Assembly (NCBI GenBank): GCA_009823395.1
Contig: CM020511.1
Span: 16,669,501-16,733,500, forward strand
Direction of reading: 5' to 3'
Source: Thamnaconus septentrionalis
Taxonomy: Eukaryota; Chordata; Actinopteri; Tetraodontiformes; Monacanthidae
Length of the DNA stretch: 64,000 nt
Positions 34,802 to 46,669 of the stretch are shown here, one piece after another. Both the position numbers and the translations under genes were made by a program. The notes beneath the pieces were generated by a model. The model made no database searches. It saw nothing but the letters and a program-made list of their open reading frames with translations, and was not told the DNA's origin. Positions within the stretch are counted from its first letter, which is position 1; each line of letters opens with the position of its first letter.

Positions 34802-37429
34802 GCGCACACACACACACCTACGTCTTAGCGAAGGGTGAGCTCGCAAACACTTTAAGAAAATTCAGACTTCACGCTCGTATGCAAACGTACACATATGCAT
34901 GGATGACACGATGACAGACGCATGCACGTGATGACACGCAACACACACACAAACACACACAAACACAAATGGGCCCGCCCTCCGAGTCTGAAGCCGATTT
35001 ATTTTATGAAGCTCCAAGCTGAAAATGCCCACTGACTTCTGTGATGGTGTAAAAATAATGCCGTTGTGAGAAGTTTCCAGTGTTGACGGCATCAAAGATG
35101 ATGGACAATTTCTTCTGATTCGTAAACAGCGATGGTCGCCATCTTCTCTGGTTCCTCTCACTGCGTGGCTTGGCTATCTCGTTAAGACTTCCAGAACCGT
35201 GTGGTTTTACCGACTGACTGAAAGACGTGACTTGGCAGAGTATTTTCGCAATGTGGAAGTTACCTTCTGCTTTCCTTTAACTCTAATCTCCACTTCCTCA
35301 TCCAAATCTGTCGCAATGAATACAGGATTCACTTCACTTCCATTCCGCCGATGCCCGTGTCTACTCGAAATGACTTTGACCGTAAAAATTGTCCACAAGC
35401 TCTGAATAGAGGTGAATTTGCGCGAGTCGTCGGTTGTAGAAGTGAAAGATGTCAGCGCTCACGCGACATGACACATCCGCCTTCTTTCCATCATTCCGGG
35501 CTAACTGGGCTGCCTTTGCATTAGTCTTTTCTGTACATGGATGTTTTTACAGTATCCCTGATCCGCCCTCACTAATGGTGGCTCACATCCACAGGCTATA
35601 TACCTCCGCCCCGTCAATTAAAAGTTTGCGATGAATTTTTCAAATCACCTGAGTGGTTTTCAAGATCTCGGTTCCCGTTTTCTCACGTACGTCCTACGCC
35701 GGCAAGGCGTTTGTCTGGACTGGATTTTTCGCCCCCCTTTTTAAGCACAATACATCAAGACACAAATTGAAATCTCCTGTGTCAATGAATTATTCGGTGG
35801 CGCTCGCTCTCAATTCTAATGCTTCCTTCATACAGCCCTCCAACCTCTGTCCAACTCATTTAGCTCAGAAAAAATATCAAAGGTTGTATGTTTTTTTTTT
35901 GTTTTTAATAAAAAAAATAAAAATTGTTACCATATTTCAACCTCCCCCCTCTCTCATGGCACTTTATTAGCCCGACTTTTTGCTGTCTGCAACCACATGC
36001 AGATCTCGGAGGGGGAAGCAGAAGCGGGAGGCGGGGGAGGGAGGGGCCGGGAGGGTGAGAGATGGATGTAAATGTGGAATAATGTAGCAGGAGTGAATTT
36101 GCATGGTCAAATGTCAAAAAAATGAAGCCTTCCCCTGAGCCTTGTCAGGAAAAATAACATAAGTGGCACGCTCCGGCGCTGGCATGCCATTAGCAGTTAG
36201 TTCTGCCTGTCATCAGTCACTGAGAAGAAGAAATGGCCGTCATTATCTCCAAAAAATGGACTGGCAAAGATGGATACACCCACCTTCTCTTCGTGACAGG
36301 GAGGCGCGTGCACGTCTGGGAACGTGCGTGCGCTCAAGAGGCATTTGAGCATATTAAAGCAGAGGCGGAGCTGTTTGTGTGTGTGTGAGTGTGTATGTGC
36401 ATGCGTGCTTTTTGTCTGTGTGTCTATTGTTTGAAAGCATAGGTAAGGTTTCAAAGAAATAAATGCAATGCAGCGCAAACACACAAACAACACAAAAACA
36501 AGGCAGCGCACATGAAGTCACGTGAGTTTTAATGTGTCCGTAAAAACGCTTGCATCTTGCATATACGTATGGACTTTGTGTTGATAAGTTTAGAAATGTG
36601 CGAAGATGAAGTGTACGCTCAAACGTTTGCTGCATTATGGAGTCACACCCACAACCAGGGGCAAAGTGGCAATGCTACAAAACTGCAACACTGCAAAGAA
36701 ACACATGTATACATGTTTTTCACACAATGTGTTTTTTTTTTTTGTTTTACCACCATGACAGACAGCAACTGTAGGTAAAGATATTTTGAATCTCTCATGA
36801 TTCTTGAATGCGTCAGCTGACTAAATTATCTCATAAGTATGCTAACAGGCGCTTAGCTAAGTGGCACATTTTAATCAGGCAACAATTGAAAAATAATTCA
36901 AAACTCTGGTGGCCTTTTTCCCCCACATAACTGTTTGTCTTTTTTTTAAAGCTTGCAAAAAATTCTTTCATTTGTCAGAAGTCTGTTGTCTCTGTGAAAC
37001 TCCAGAACTGTCGCGCGGATTATAGCATGTCACCACAGCTGCCATCGACTGAAGGTGGCGGTGGTGAGCAGTCAGTGGGTGATGTTCCAATTTTGGGTGG
37101 ACCATCCCTTTGAGGTGACAATGTTCCTTTGAGTCGTGTGCATGAATTGCAATTTTGTTGCTGTGCGTGAAGGAAGTTTTGTTGACTCTCCTGGTATGAT
37201 GATCACGGTATGATAGTAGTTGTGAGCTAAAAAGTAGTAGTAGAAGAAAAAGAGGTTGTTCACAGTGAAGGGAAACTAGATTGATGTATGCAATTTGGAA
37301 TGGAGCAACGATCCGCCACGTGTGTGTGTGTGTGTGTGTGTGCACTGTGTGTAAAACCCAGAGGTCACTTTAAAAGCTAATCATTGTCTACAACCCCTCC
37401 AACACGACTCGTCCCCAGGCTGTTTCCAG
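33230..37429. other. Intergenic with many microsatellites
   Basis: No gene is supported. GT tracts lie at 33917-33946 and 33979-34009, separated by a GCACTGCACTGCACT run. There is a CA tract at 34527-34564, a CT tract at 34755-34797 followed by CA, a CCACCG array near 34272-34292, and a GT tract at 37319-37342. Complex blocks at 35940-36120 and 36780-36900 show nothing that I recognise. Confidence 0.55.
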
Positions 37430-37565
37430 CATGAGATATTAACGCTCAACCTTGAATAATAGCTTAATTTCCAGTCGTGTAATGTCCATTAACATGCACC
37501 GTACTGTATCCCCGGCAGCTGGCGACCAACAGACAGGCCACGTAATTAAATATGCGACTCGAGGA
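37430..37565. promoter_or_regulatory. Candidate CNE
   Basis: This compact non-repetitive block has GAGATATTAACGC, ATAATAGCTTAATTTCC, GTCCATTAACATGC and CACGTAATTAAATATGCG. It sits between a microsatellite region and an unremarkable stretch. Confidence 0.35.
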
Positions 37566-38309
37566 GGGAAAAAAATGATGAAGGCAGATCGCAGGATGAG
37601 GATTGAGTACAAATGCGAATGGGAAGAATTATACATTTCTTTTGATATGCGTGCAAGCATGCATACTTATTATGGGGGAGCGGGGGTCGCTGGCAAAGTG
37701 GTTGTATAATAAGCTTAAAGACCATAAAATCTGCAGTCGCAAGGACAATTAGCCATTACATTGCACGCTAACAATAGCCACACACTGCTTTCTGAAGATA
37801 AAAAAAAATCCTCTCACTGCTACATTGTTTGGGCAGCATGTTGAATTGTCTTAACAAGCGTCGACAATTCAATTATTCCAAATACTTTTTATATTTATTT
37901 ACTATCTTAACAGAAAGTGGGGGGGGGGTGGTGGGGTGGTATCTCAACGTTTGCAAACTTGCAGGCGTTGGTTGGCGCGCGGTCAAACAAATAAATTGAA
38001 GACGACTTTTTCTTTTGTTTTTTCTTTTCCTCCCGTTGCCGTAATTTGCCCTTGGGGTGGAAATATTACCCCTGACATTCAACGGCGCAAAGATTTCCAT
38101 GCGCTGATGCCGCTCGGTTAACAATGGCGGTGAGGGAACTGAATATAAGGTGTGTGTGCGTGCGCGTGTTGAGGAAAGGGTCCATGAATTTTAAGACGGG
38201 GAATATATTGAGACGCCCGCCACCAGACAATGAGGGAGGGGTGAGGAGAGAGGGAGCGAGCGAGGGAGGAGTGAGGCAGAGTGAGCGGCAGGAGAGCCAC
38301 TGAGCAAAG
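37566..38309. other. Intergenic, no gene seen
   Basis: Complex sequence with a G run at 37919-37928. The block 37700-37880 has AATTAGCCATTACATTGC and GACAATTCAATTATTCC and may be regulatory. Confidence 0.35.
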
Positions 38310-38430
38310 AGATCAGCGCGGCGGCTAATGTAATGAATAATATCTCAAGTGTAAATCCGGCCAATTGAACCCGGGGCTGCCGTCTCCCCCTAGCTATAGG
38401 CTAAATGAGTTTCCATGGGAATGCGGATGA
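38310..38430. promoter_or_regulatory. Candidate CNE
   Basis: The motifs GCGGCTAATGTAATGAATAA, TCCGGCCAATTGAACCC and CTATAGGCTAAATGAG lie within 110 bp of non-repetitive DNA. Confidence 0.33.
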
Positions 38431-38471
38431 AAGGAGCGCGCGGACGTCTGGGTCAGGCGTGTTGGAAGGGG

Positions 38472-38508
<37 letters not shown>

Positions 38509-39789
38509 GAAATGGAGTCCTCGGGGGTCCGCTTGGTTTGGAGAGATTTGCGCTCGCTGGCGCTAAGCTACTTCAGATGTGAGCGGGAGGGTCTAACAGC
38601 CTTGGAGCTGGAGCATCAAGGTGCGTGTGTAGGTCTGTTGTCGAGCGACGAATAAGCACCGAGGGGGCAGGACGCTGCCGCTTTCCCTCCCCCAACAACC
38701 CCCGCCACCACAGAAGAAGAAGAAGGAGGGCTGGGAGGACAATTTCACACAAGTTATGCCCCTGTGTGCGTCCGACGCGGCATATTGTCGGCGCCACAGA
38801 GCGGAGGTTCCGTTGAGAAGACGCGGGCATTGCGCGGTCACAGATGTCCAACCTCACATTTCAGACCGCCCCCCCCCCCCCCCCCCACCTCCTCCCTCGA
38901 TATTGTCTCCAATCCCCTGGCTTGATTTAATTGAGTCTGCCGCTGCTTTGGAAGTGGAGTTCAAAGTGACGCGGCTGGGACATGTGAGCCGCGTATTACC
39001 TTGACACAGGCGAGCGCTCGAAATTAGCCACTGTCTGAATTATTAAAATAACAAGGGACATTTGGCGTGATTGGGCAGGAAGTGACCCCCCGCCCACCAC
39101 CACCCACCCACCTTAAACTCAACATACACACACACACAATTCTAATTGTCCACTTTAACTAGTTTCTCCGAGCCTTCAGCGTCAGTCAGCGCAACAGCAC
39201 TGCTTTGCAAGTTCCTTTTTTTCTCCTCCTCTTTCTTCTTCTTCCTCTTTTTCTTCTTCTTCGCTCCGCTCCCATTAGGGAAGAGTAGACGAGCCATGGC
39301 TGTCCACTAAGCCCACCTCATTTATTATAATGACCTGCCAGGCCCAGACATGAACATGTTAGAGTTGGAGGAGAGTGCGACATGACAGGTGCACACAACC
39401 TTGTCAGATCAGTGTTGGTCTAGTTAGAGCAATACAGATCCTCCACCCTGAGAGGGAGAGGGGTAGGGGGGTGAGACAGGTGGGTTCGCAGCGTGTGTGT
39501 TACTTCAAAAAGCCCAGGAAGTGGCTGATTAACCGTTCAGTTCCCTCTGATGTCGATATAGTCCGGGGGTTTTTACTGCAGGGGAGCAAAATTATTTTCA
39601 TTATCTGGTTTATGGGTTTAAAATGTTTGCTAATTCTGATCGTTCCGTGAAAGAGTTCATATAGTTTGTTTTTTTTTCTCTCTCCGATGACTCTTATAGC
39701 AGGAAGGAAGCTGATATGACTTCATTAGTGTCCTCGGAAATGTGGCACCAGCTTACAGGGATGTTTTGTTGGAGCTGTTGAGCAGTGAA
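38431..39789. other. Intergenic with GA and poly-C tracts
   Basis: A GA tract lies at 38473-38505, a C run of about 18 at 38868-38886 and a CTT-rich run at 39228-39262. Open frames of 82-94 codons on both strands at 38573-39004 overlap each other and lack domains. Confidence 0.5.
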
Positions 39790-39945
39790 GTACCGGCCAC
39801 TTTATTAGGTAAAACATCAGGCTGCTTGTTAATGCAAAACAGCCAATCACAGGGCCGCGACTCAGCTCATTTAGGCAGGCAGACGTGGTGAAGATGACTT
39901 ATTAGGGAGGTGGCATGAGCAAGGCGTACCTAATGATGTGGCCGA
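39790..39945. mobile_element. Short Tc1-family MITE (remnant 3)
   Basis: The left end reads CCGGCCACTTTATTAGGTAA and the right end GTACCTAATGATGTGGCC, which are inverted versions of one terminus. The inside carries GCCAATCACAGGGCC and CATTTAGGCAGGCAGACGTG, matching subterminal sequence of the same family as 25393, 31655 and 57935. No transposase region remains. Confidence 0.65.
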
Positions 39946-40839
39946 GACAGTCTGTCTGGACCCTTTACTCACTCGAGTATGAATTCTTTTTTAGTTATTT
40001 TTTTAAACTTTCACCTGCCAGATGTTGATCATCAGGCAGTGGATTTATTTCCAGGTGTGTTTCTGGTACAGATGGGCAGTGTGACAGCCAGAGTGATGCT
40101 GCTGCTGCTGCTGCTGCCAAAGGGAATCCAGACTACAAACATTTACCTTTTTGTCCTTCAGGTGACCTTCACTGCCGTCTCCATGTTTGTCTTTCAGCGT
40201 GAAAGTGACATCCAGTCTGTATAAAACCGCCGCCGTGGCAGCATCCAGCTCGACGTCCTTAGCGGCAGCCGGCGTTGACAAGCAGTCGCAGTCGCTTCTT
40301 CCTCCTGGTCTTGTTCGCTTTCTCAGAGCCGTCACTTCTCTCCGTCTTCACAGCTGCGCCTCGTACCTGCCACCTCTTTATCAACAGAGGGAGGCTGGTT
40401 TGGAAATGCAGCCTGCTGGAGGTTGGCATGATGGACGAGCGACTTTTCGGCTGAGATCAATCCTGCTCCCTTTTGCCACCGTTACCAATATGTTGTTTGT
40501 TTTTCATGGGCGTCATAAATAATGCAGTATTGCTGGCTCAAAGGTTCTGACACAAGGGCAGCGGGTTCAGACGAACGCACTCGGCTGATCCAAGCTTGGC
40601 AGTGAAACAAACTTCTTTTTTTTTTAAGTCCGGGAACCCTCACACGATCCAAGTACACAAACGCAAGTTTCCCAAGAGCGTATAAAGGATCACTGCTTTT
40701 ACATTCACCCCTGCTCTCATCTAGCAGGGCCTTTGTGGTATGTAAAACACACACGCATACACACAAGTATAGGGGGACAGTGTGTGTATTTTTTTTAAAG
40801 GCTCCAAGAACCAACGCTCAAACTGGACTCTATAATCCT
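39946..40839. other. Intergenic, no gene seen
   Basis: Includes a short CTG run at 40097-40113. Short frames overlap on both strands. No family is recognised. Confidence 0.4.
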
Positions 40840-41125
40840 CTGCCATTCTTTTAATCATCTGACACCCAGAGAGGGCAATATCTATTTTCATCTGGCCCTG
40901 ATAGGATCTCTTCAAGATTTAAAGAGGGGCCTCAGCATGCTGCGCCTCGCAGCTCAGCTGTGATCTGGGGGCTTTGGGGAGTTCTCATTAGGCGTTCGCA
41001 GCCCCCAGATCGAAGAAACCCAGTTCTGGCTAGTGGATTTTTAATCCTCCCATGGCCTGTGTTGGGAGATGGAGTTATTTAGGGCCCTTTGATTAGCCTC
41101 GCAGCTGCACTTTGATTAGGAGAAC
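40840..41125. promoter_or_regulatory. Candidate CNE containing a 12-bp-stem hairpin
   Basis: This non-repetitive block has CTTTTAATCATCTGACACC, TCTATTTTCATCTGGCC, a CAGCTG E-box, GGATTTTTAATCCTCCC, and two TTTGATTAG motifs (CCCTTTGATTAGCC and CACTTTGATTAGG) 27 bp apart that resemble TCF/LEF sites. Inside lies the perfect inverted repeat GATCTGGGGGCT (40962-40973) and AGCCCCCAGATC (41000-41011). Confidence 0.42.
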
Positions 41126-42407
41126 TTTTAAAGATCGAGCTGCCGCGCTGCAATTTGAAGGTGTGTGTGGAGGACGTGCGCGGAGGCGATTATTCACCTC
41201 GTGGAAAAAAATAAATAAAAGGAGGGCGGTGGGGGAGAACGAGCGTGAGCGTTTTGTAACGGCGCGTCTTTGCGTCTGTGTAACGTACAGCGGCCACCTT
41301 TCAAGCGCACATCTGATAATGGGCGTCTGCATAAGCAGCTGATATACCTTCCATCCGTTACCGTGCACTCGTGCAACAGCGATGGAGAACATCCAGGGTT
41401 GAAAGAAGGGTGGAAATATGGGAAGTGTCTCAGCAAATTAAAGGAAAATCGTTCGCTTCACTGCTTTCTCTTTTTTTTTTCCCACAATGACCCTCTTGAA
41501 GCTAAAAGCCGTGACGGTCACAGGGAGAGGTGGTGCTGGTGGTGCTGGTCGGTGATGGTGGTGGTGGGGGAGGCAGATGTGAAGTGTGGACAAGGCCAAA
41601 AAGTTGACTTGCCCGAGGCGATTTGATATTTTTTTTTGCGCTCCTCTCTGTTCCGCTCAGGTTCAAACCACCAGGTAATAAAGCTAAGCCCGGCTGTCAG
41701 CGTTGGGTTGAGAGCGCTACCATCCAGGGCCGAGGCCGTCCTTCAGATGTAAAGGAGGGATTGAGCTCTTGCTTTGTACTCCTGCACTTCTGTGGGCCCT
41801 TTAATGTGACTGTATTTAGATCAATGGAGGGGGCGGAGGGAGGAAAAAAAAATGGAAGGCCGGATAAAGGAGAACTCATGTTTGATATGCTGACACACGT
41901 GCACACGCACGGAAAAAAAAAAGGAAAGTTTTCCGCAGCAGCCAGGCAGCAGCAGGATGTGAGGCTGCACCAGGCACTTGGCCTTTCTGCTCTGGAGGAA
42001 GGGAAAAAGGATTCGCTCGTGCCAGAGCTGGATGTCTTCCGTCTGCGCCTTCTTTTTTCACCCCGTTTTAAAGGTGGAAGAGGTGATTTTCTAAATCTCA
42101 GAGCTGCAGTGAAAAGATTAAAAGCCGTCAATCTGCGGTTTGGCCGTCGGTGAAATTTAGGGTGCTTGTCATTTTGGGAAAGAGAGCCTGAGGTTGTGAT
42201 CTCAACTCAACTCAAATTCACTGCGGTTGTTTGACTCCTGGTGATTCCAGGTTGCACTATAAAGCTGGATTTATACACAATGCAGTTGAAAACACACCAA
42301 GTGTGACTGTGCTACACACCTCTCTGCCAAATACTGAATATTTTGGCAGCATAAGTCCACAGAGTGTGTTCACACAGTGGTGAGAGCACTGGTAGTTGGA
42401 AGTGACC
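41126..42407. other. Intergenic with a chance 176-codon frame
   Basis: The plus-strand frame 41623-42153 is the longest non-microsatellite frame in the window. It has no recognisable domain, and a 144-codon minus-strand frame overlaps it. I take both as chance in GC-rich DNA. A GGTGGT run lies at 41531-41566. Confidence 0.45.
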
Positions 42408-42450
42408 AGGATGGATGGGATCAAGAATGAGCACACTAAGAGGGTTCACT
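42408..42450 (+). mobile_element. Short LINE-like fragment
   Basis: GTGACCAGGATGGATGGGATCAAGAATGAG-type sequence recurs at 44034-44065 within a longer LINE coding remnant, which suggests a second small piece of the same element. Confidence 0.4.
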
Positions 42451-42914
42451 GCAGTTGCTCCAGTCTTGGTTATTTCAGGTTACAACATATACAGTAGCTG
42501 TAAATGTAATCTTTTGTGTTCCTTTAACTGAACAGCTTGTGATCGTCTACACTGTTGGGTTTTTATCATATAATTTACGTAGAAAACCTAATTACTGTAA
42601 TAAAAACACTTTGAAAATTCAGATTTTCACTTTTCAAATATTAATATAATCTTTTCTTGGACTCTGTGGGATGACACTTGCATCATTACTTACCCCAAAA
42701 AAACCCTCTTTCTTTTTTTTGTACATGACAATCCTGTGATATAGTTTAATGTGATTATTAGTCCCTCATACAGATGAACGGGAAACGGTAAATCTAGCCT
42801 TCCGAGGTGGATGCAAAGCACTGACCTACACCAGATACTCTGTGACAGAAGTTGCATCGGGTCTCTAAGTATTTCTGCTTGTAGAAATGCACAATGCACT
42901 TTCTTTCTCTTTTA

Positions 42915-43175
42915 ATTTTCTACATTCATCCAATTATGATAATTAAAGAGTTGTTATGCAAACGGTTTGTGTTCCTTTCTCGCCCTGTCAAACGCAGAAC
43001 ACTCTCGTTTGCGTCACTTGAGGTGTCGGCTACAACGAGGCAAAAATAACAAGGTCATTAAGGGAGGGAGTAACATCAGGCCGGCCAGAGCAGCTGATTA
43101 TACATGACCGAAATCAACAAAGGAGACATGGCAGGTAGTGGGTGAAAAAAAGAACAGAACTCTTGCTCTGGTCTA
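42915..43175 (+). other. Diverged paralogous block, copy A
   Basis: This block aligns along about 260 bp with 49590-49865 in the same orientation. Shared phrases in order are TTATGCAAACGGTTTGTGTT, CTACAACGAG, ACAAGGTCAT, GGGAGTAAC, GGCCAGAG, GCTGATT and ACA-AACTCT. It carries ATAATTAAAG homeodomain-like and TTATGCAAAC octamer-like motifs. It may be a duplicated regulatory element or an old interspersed repeat. Confidence 0.75.
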
Positions 43176-43379
43176 ATTGTCTAAATTAGCATTAATAAAT
43201 GTTGCCCAGAAAACACCTCGGCTGCTCGGGACCCTCCTCCTGCCTTTTCCGAGGGTTGAAAGTCAAGAGACTCTCGGGTTTGCAGCGCGGCGTTGTCACG
43301 GCGGCGGCGGCGGCGATACGGGGGCTAAGCAGTGAGCAGACCCTGCCACCTTCACTTTGATTCCTGGGCTAAGTATGTA
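43176..43379. other. Spacer with GCG trinucleotide run
   Basis: Contains GTCTAAATTAGCATTAAT-like AT sequence and a CGGCGG run at 43299-43313. There is no gene. Confidence 0.4.
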
Positions 43380-43720
43380 CAGATATCTAAGGTGTTGACA
43401 CTTTGCCCTCTAAGCCCTATTTCTTTTCCCTGGGATCAGCGAGGCTCACCGATAGCAGATTATCTCGGCGGCATTTTGTGGCCCATTTGGCACCCTCATT
43501 TGTTATCATGCTCACAGATACACAGAGCTACACTCCGTGTCGGCGCGGAGAAATGTCAGAATGAAGCATCGGAGACGTATTGGCATCCTTCTTTTTGTTA
43601 TTGGACGTATTGTGCGGACGTCGGGGCGAAAGTAATAAAGCGAGCCACCAATAAAGCGAGTCGGCTGAAGCGACGCGGCAATTCAGGGCAATATTCTTTT
43701 GACCGGCATGACTGGGTTTG
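43380..43720. promoter_or_regulatory. Candidate CNE
   Basis: A 340-bp complex block without repeats, with GTACAGATATCTAAGG, CAGATTATCTCGGCGGC, TTGTTATCATGC, GCACCCTCATTTG and two AATAAAGCGAG phrases. A 134-codon plus-strand frame through it (43332-43736) has no known domain. The even composition across the whole block is typical of conserved non-coding DNA. Confidence 0.38.
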
Positions 43721-43847
43721 TCGAACGATGTTTTGAGAAGCTCTGAATGCAGCTGAAGACTTCTAAAGATGCATTTATATGCAATGGTGTTTAAAGCAAA
43801 TCAATATCCTTGACAGTACCAGACTGTGTGTTCTAAATTGTACACTG

Positions 43848-43985
43848 TGATGCAGCGGTTCAGTGGCCTCAGAGCAAGAGTGTGGAGTTTGTATCTTCCC
43901 ACTGTGTCTGCATGGGTTGTCTCTGGGTTCTCTGGCCGCTTCCTCCCACACTCCAGAAATATGCATTGCAGGCGGTTTGGATCTT
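43848..43985 (-). mobile_element. L2-type LINE fragment, reversed
   Basis: The phrases GTGATGCAGCGGTTCAGTGG, GTGTGGAGTTTGTATCTTCC, GTGTCTGCATGGG, TCTCTGGGTTCTCTGG, CTTCCTCCCACACTCC and ATATGCATTGCAGG are the reverse complement of the element split by the MITE at 14999. Confidence 0.68.
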
Positions 43986-44029
43986 TACATTTTTAAGGTA
44001 ATAGAGATTATAATGTTTAGCTTCTCTTT

Positions 44030-44275
44030 TGCAGTGACCAGGATGGAGAGGATCAAGAATGAGGAAATGAGAGGGACAGAGCAGATTAGATGTTGTAGAG
44101 AAAAAGTCTGACGAGACTGAGGTGCTTTGGATACGTCAAATGGGGTTGGAACGGCAAGGCAGGAGGTCTTGAGGAAGAGCAAAGAAGAGATTTATGGATG
44201 GATATGAAGTTATTTGGTGTGAGGATGAAAGAGTTGGATGCAGATGATTGGCAGAACACTGATTAAGTTCTAAAA
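44030..44275 (+). mobile_element. LINE coding remnant (C-terminal reverse-transcriptase region)
   Basis: One reading frame contains a degraded RLRCFGYVK-like segment, corresponding to the RL-WFGH motif near the end of many teleost LINE polyproteins. It is followed by sequence like the usual RFMD and GVTEEDA region (AGATTTATGGATGGATATGA). The frame is broken, so the element is dead. Confidence 0.6.
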
Positions 44276-45481
44276 CTGACTCAGTCCAAAAAAATGGTAT
44301 AATGTGCTTGAGTACACAGTTCAATTGGATCATTATTGAACAGTTTACACTAACAACTAATAATATTAACTAATAAATTGAGCACAGGTGAGTCCTGCTG
44401 ACTGCAAAGGACACTACAAACGGTTCCAACAGACTGATTTGAATGTTGCTTGACTTGTTGGCCGTCTGATGAAGTTTCCTCCATGCTGTGGACTTGAAGT
44501 CAAACCCCAGTCAGAGTCACACACAAACTCAGACCTCAGCCTCCTGCTCGAGGCTGAACACCAACACCGTGTATTCTTGGAGGATGTTCAGCCCCGTGGC
44601 CCCCGCCAGGTTCACCCGGTGCTCCCGAGGTCGCTCCCACCAGCCGCAGCTCGCTGGCACGTTTAAACCCGGCGCCGCCAAACTCATCACACAACGTCGC
44701 TGCTCTGCGAAACATTTTGTAACCTTTGATTCGGCGGCTCTCTGGAGTTTGTACCGCGCGTTTCTCGCCACTTCCTCCGTGAAGGGGCGAACAGCATGTT
44801 TGTACATCGGTAAAGTTAGTCCGAGACGAGAAACATGTCGGAGCCAATTAGAAGGCAGCCTGGGTGTTGCCTGACAAAAAGTGACAGGGCTCCGAAATCC
44901 GGTAAACAAAAATAAAGAGCGTCCAAACATCCAAAAGTAGTTCATGCTAAACGCGTTGTTTTATTTAATTAATTTTTATTTTTTACGCCCCCTCCCTCCT
45001 CCTCCTCCACCCCCCGATTCTGCTGGACGCGTCTTCTCGCTCCTGTCTTACTTTGATATATGTGGCCAACTCTCGGGGGGGCGCCGGCGAGCCTTTGATA
45101 CTGGAGGGCCACAAACTAATATCGTCTCTTTGAAAAACAATTTCAGGGAGACGGGATCAGTATAAATAGGCCTTTTTATGTACACCAGGGGCCAGTGTGG
45201 ATCTGATGGGTGGGTGGGATGGTGCGGGGGTGGAGTGGGGGGGCACGACTGGTGATAGGCTTTTTTAAATGGCAATGCAAAATTGATGAGTGGAGGCGAG
45301 CCGGGGCTGTTGTCGCGTGGATGGAGATGTGACTGCATAAGGACATCAAGGCCGGAGACGCACTAACACACACGCATGCACACACATATGCGCGCACGGA
45401 CACACACACACACACACACACACACGAATGTGCATATGTATGCAAATTGCAGAGGGGTACACAAAAACACAAGTGGGCCAC

Positions 45482-45515
<34 letters not shown>

Positions 45516-45919
45516 ATCGCCTTCTATTGGATTTCCGCTTTTCCACTGCAGTCAGGGTCCATGAAGGCACCACGGAGATACAGGGCCGAGCGCTGCGGAG
45601 GAGAGGAGTCGCTCCGACCGCCCGTCTTCCATTCTCCCTCCATCACCCCCCTACAAGAGCCCGCTATCCTCTCCATCTGTTATCTCCACCCGGCCGTGCC
45701 ACTCTCCACCTTGTCCCCCTTCCACCACCACCACCACTGTCCAATCTTGATGGCTATTGGAGGGGGGTCGGAGGGGAGGCACGAGAAGAGTCCCCCCGCC
45801 CCACACCATCCCCACCAACCCACCCCCACCCACCCCGATAAGCTGTCTAATGAACATACAGGAACTTTGGTAAGTTAAGCATCAAAACATCGAAGGCTGT
45901 TTGAACTTTGACTCCCCTG
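44276..45919. other. Intergenic with CA tracts
   Basis: Two CA tracts lie at about 45365-45425 and 45485-45514. GC-rich overlapping frames at 44488-44945 lack domains. A C-rich stretch is at 44986-45015 and a CCACC array at 45722-45738. Confidence 0.5.
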
Positions 45920-46030
45920 CATTAGCGCGCGGCTCCTTATCGGGCCTCTCGAGCGGAGAGATTAGCCACTTCCTAATGAAGTGGTGAAATCGTGAAAGGT
46001 CTTACTCCGAGGCAGAGTGGATTGCTTCCA
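45920..46030. promoter_or_regulatory. Candidate CNE with short palindrome
   Basis: The block contains GCATTAGCGCGCGGC, CGGAGAGATTAGCC and the inverted repeat CCACTTC-CTAAT-GAAGTGG (45966-45984). NKX-like CACTTC/GAAGTG arms around an ATTAG-type core are notable. Conservation was not tested. Confidence 0.38.
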
Positions 46031-46669
46031 ACATTTTTCACTCCGTTATCTCTCATACCCAGATTGCCATTGGAAAAAGGGGGAGAGAGGGAGACGGAGA
46101 GAGAGAGAGGAAAAAAAAACAGGAGGTGAGGGTCCTTCCTCTCTCCTCTTCTTTGGGTTTCAGGTCACTCTCTCTCTCTCTCTCTCTCTCTCGCGCTTTC
46201 ACTCACTCGCACGCGCACACACACACACACACACACACACGTGTGCCCAGTATATATATGACATCAGATCATGTGAGCACCTGCCGACGGTAAACAACAG
46301 TTTTTCTTTTTGAAAATGAATAATAAAAAACATTTCTTTTTGGTTTTTCTTGCTGTTTTCTCGCCTCCCCCCATCGCGACTTCCTGTCTGTCTCCTCGGC
46401 TGTCAGCGGAGACGTCTCCCCCCCCCCCCTCCCGAGCAGCTGTTGGGAGTGCAGATGCATTATCTAAATGATCCCCTGTGTTTTAGTCAATCAGGGGCCT
46501 GCAGACGACTTATAAATCTTACATGCCGCCTCCTCCGCCGTATCCAGTGAGGTCAGACACACATTGCATATTCAAAACCTGCATTAAGAAGACACCCCCC
46601 CCCGAACTCCCACTTCTCCCCTTCCCTCTTCCTGTTCCCCCCTTCCCTCCCCCGCCTCACCCGCCTTCC
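46031..46669. other. Simple-sequence-rich spacer
   Basis: GA-rich at 46079-46125, a CT tract at 46162-46192, a CA tract at 46208-46240 and C-rich patches at 46418-46430 and 46593-46604. No gene. Confidence 0.6.

Noticed and set aside
41623..42153. 176-codon plus-strand frame, the longest outside microsatellites
   Set aside because: No domain, signal peptide or family resemblance. A 144-codon frame overlaps on the other strand, so GC-rich chance is the better explanation.
45100..45520. Cys-Val and His-Thr rich frames on both strands
   Set aside because: They are read-throughs of CA/GT microsatellites; the same holds for frames at 1527, 3169, 18041, 29120, 33802, 50159 and 52731.
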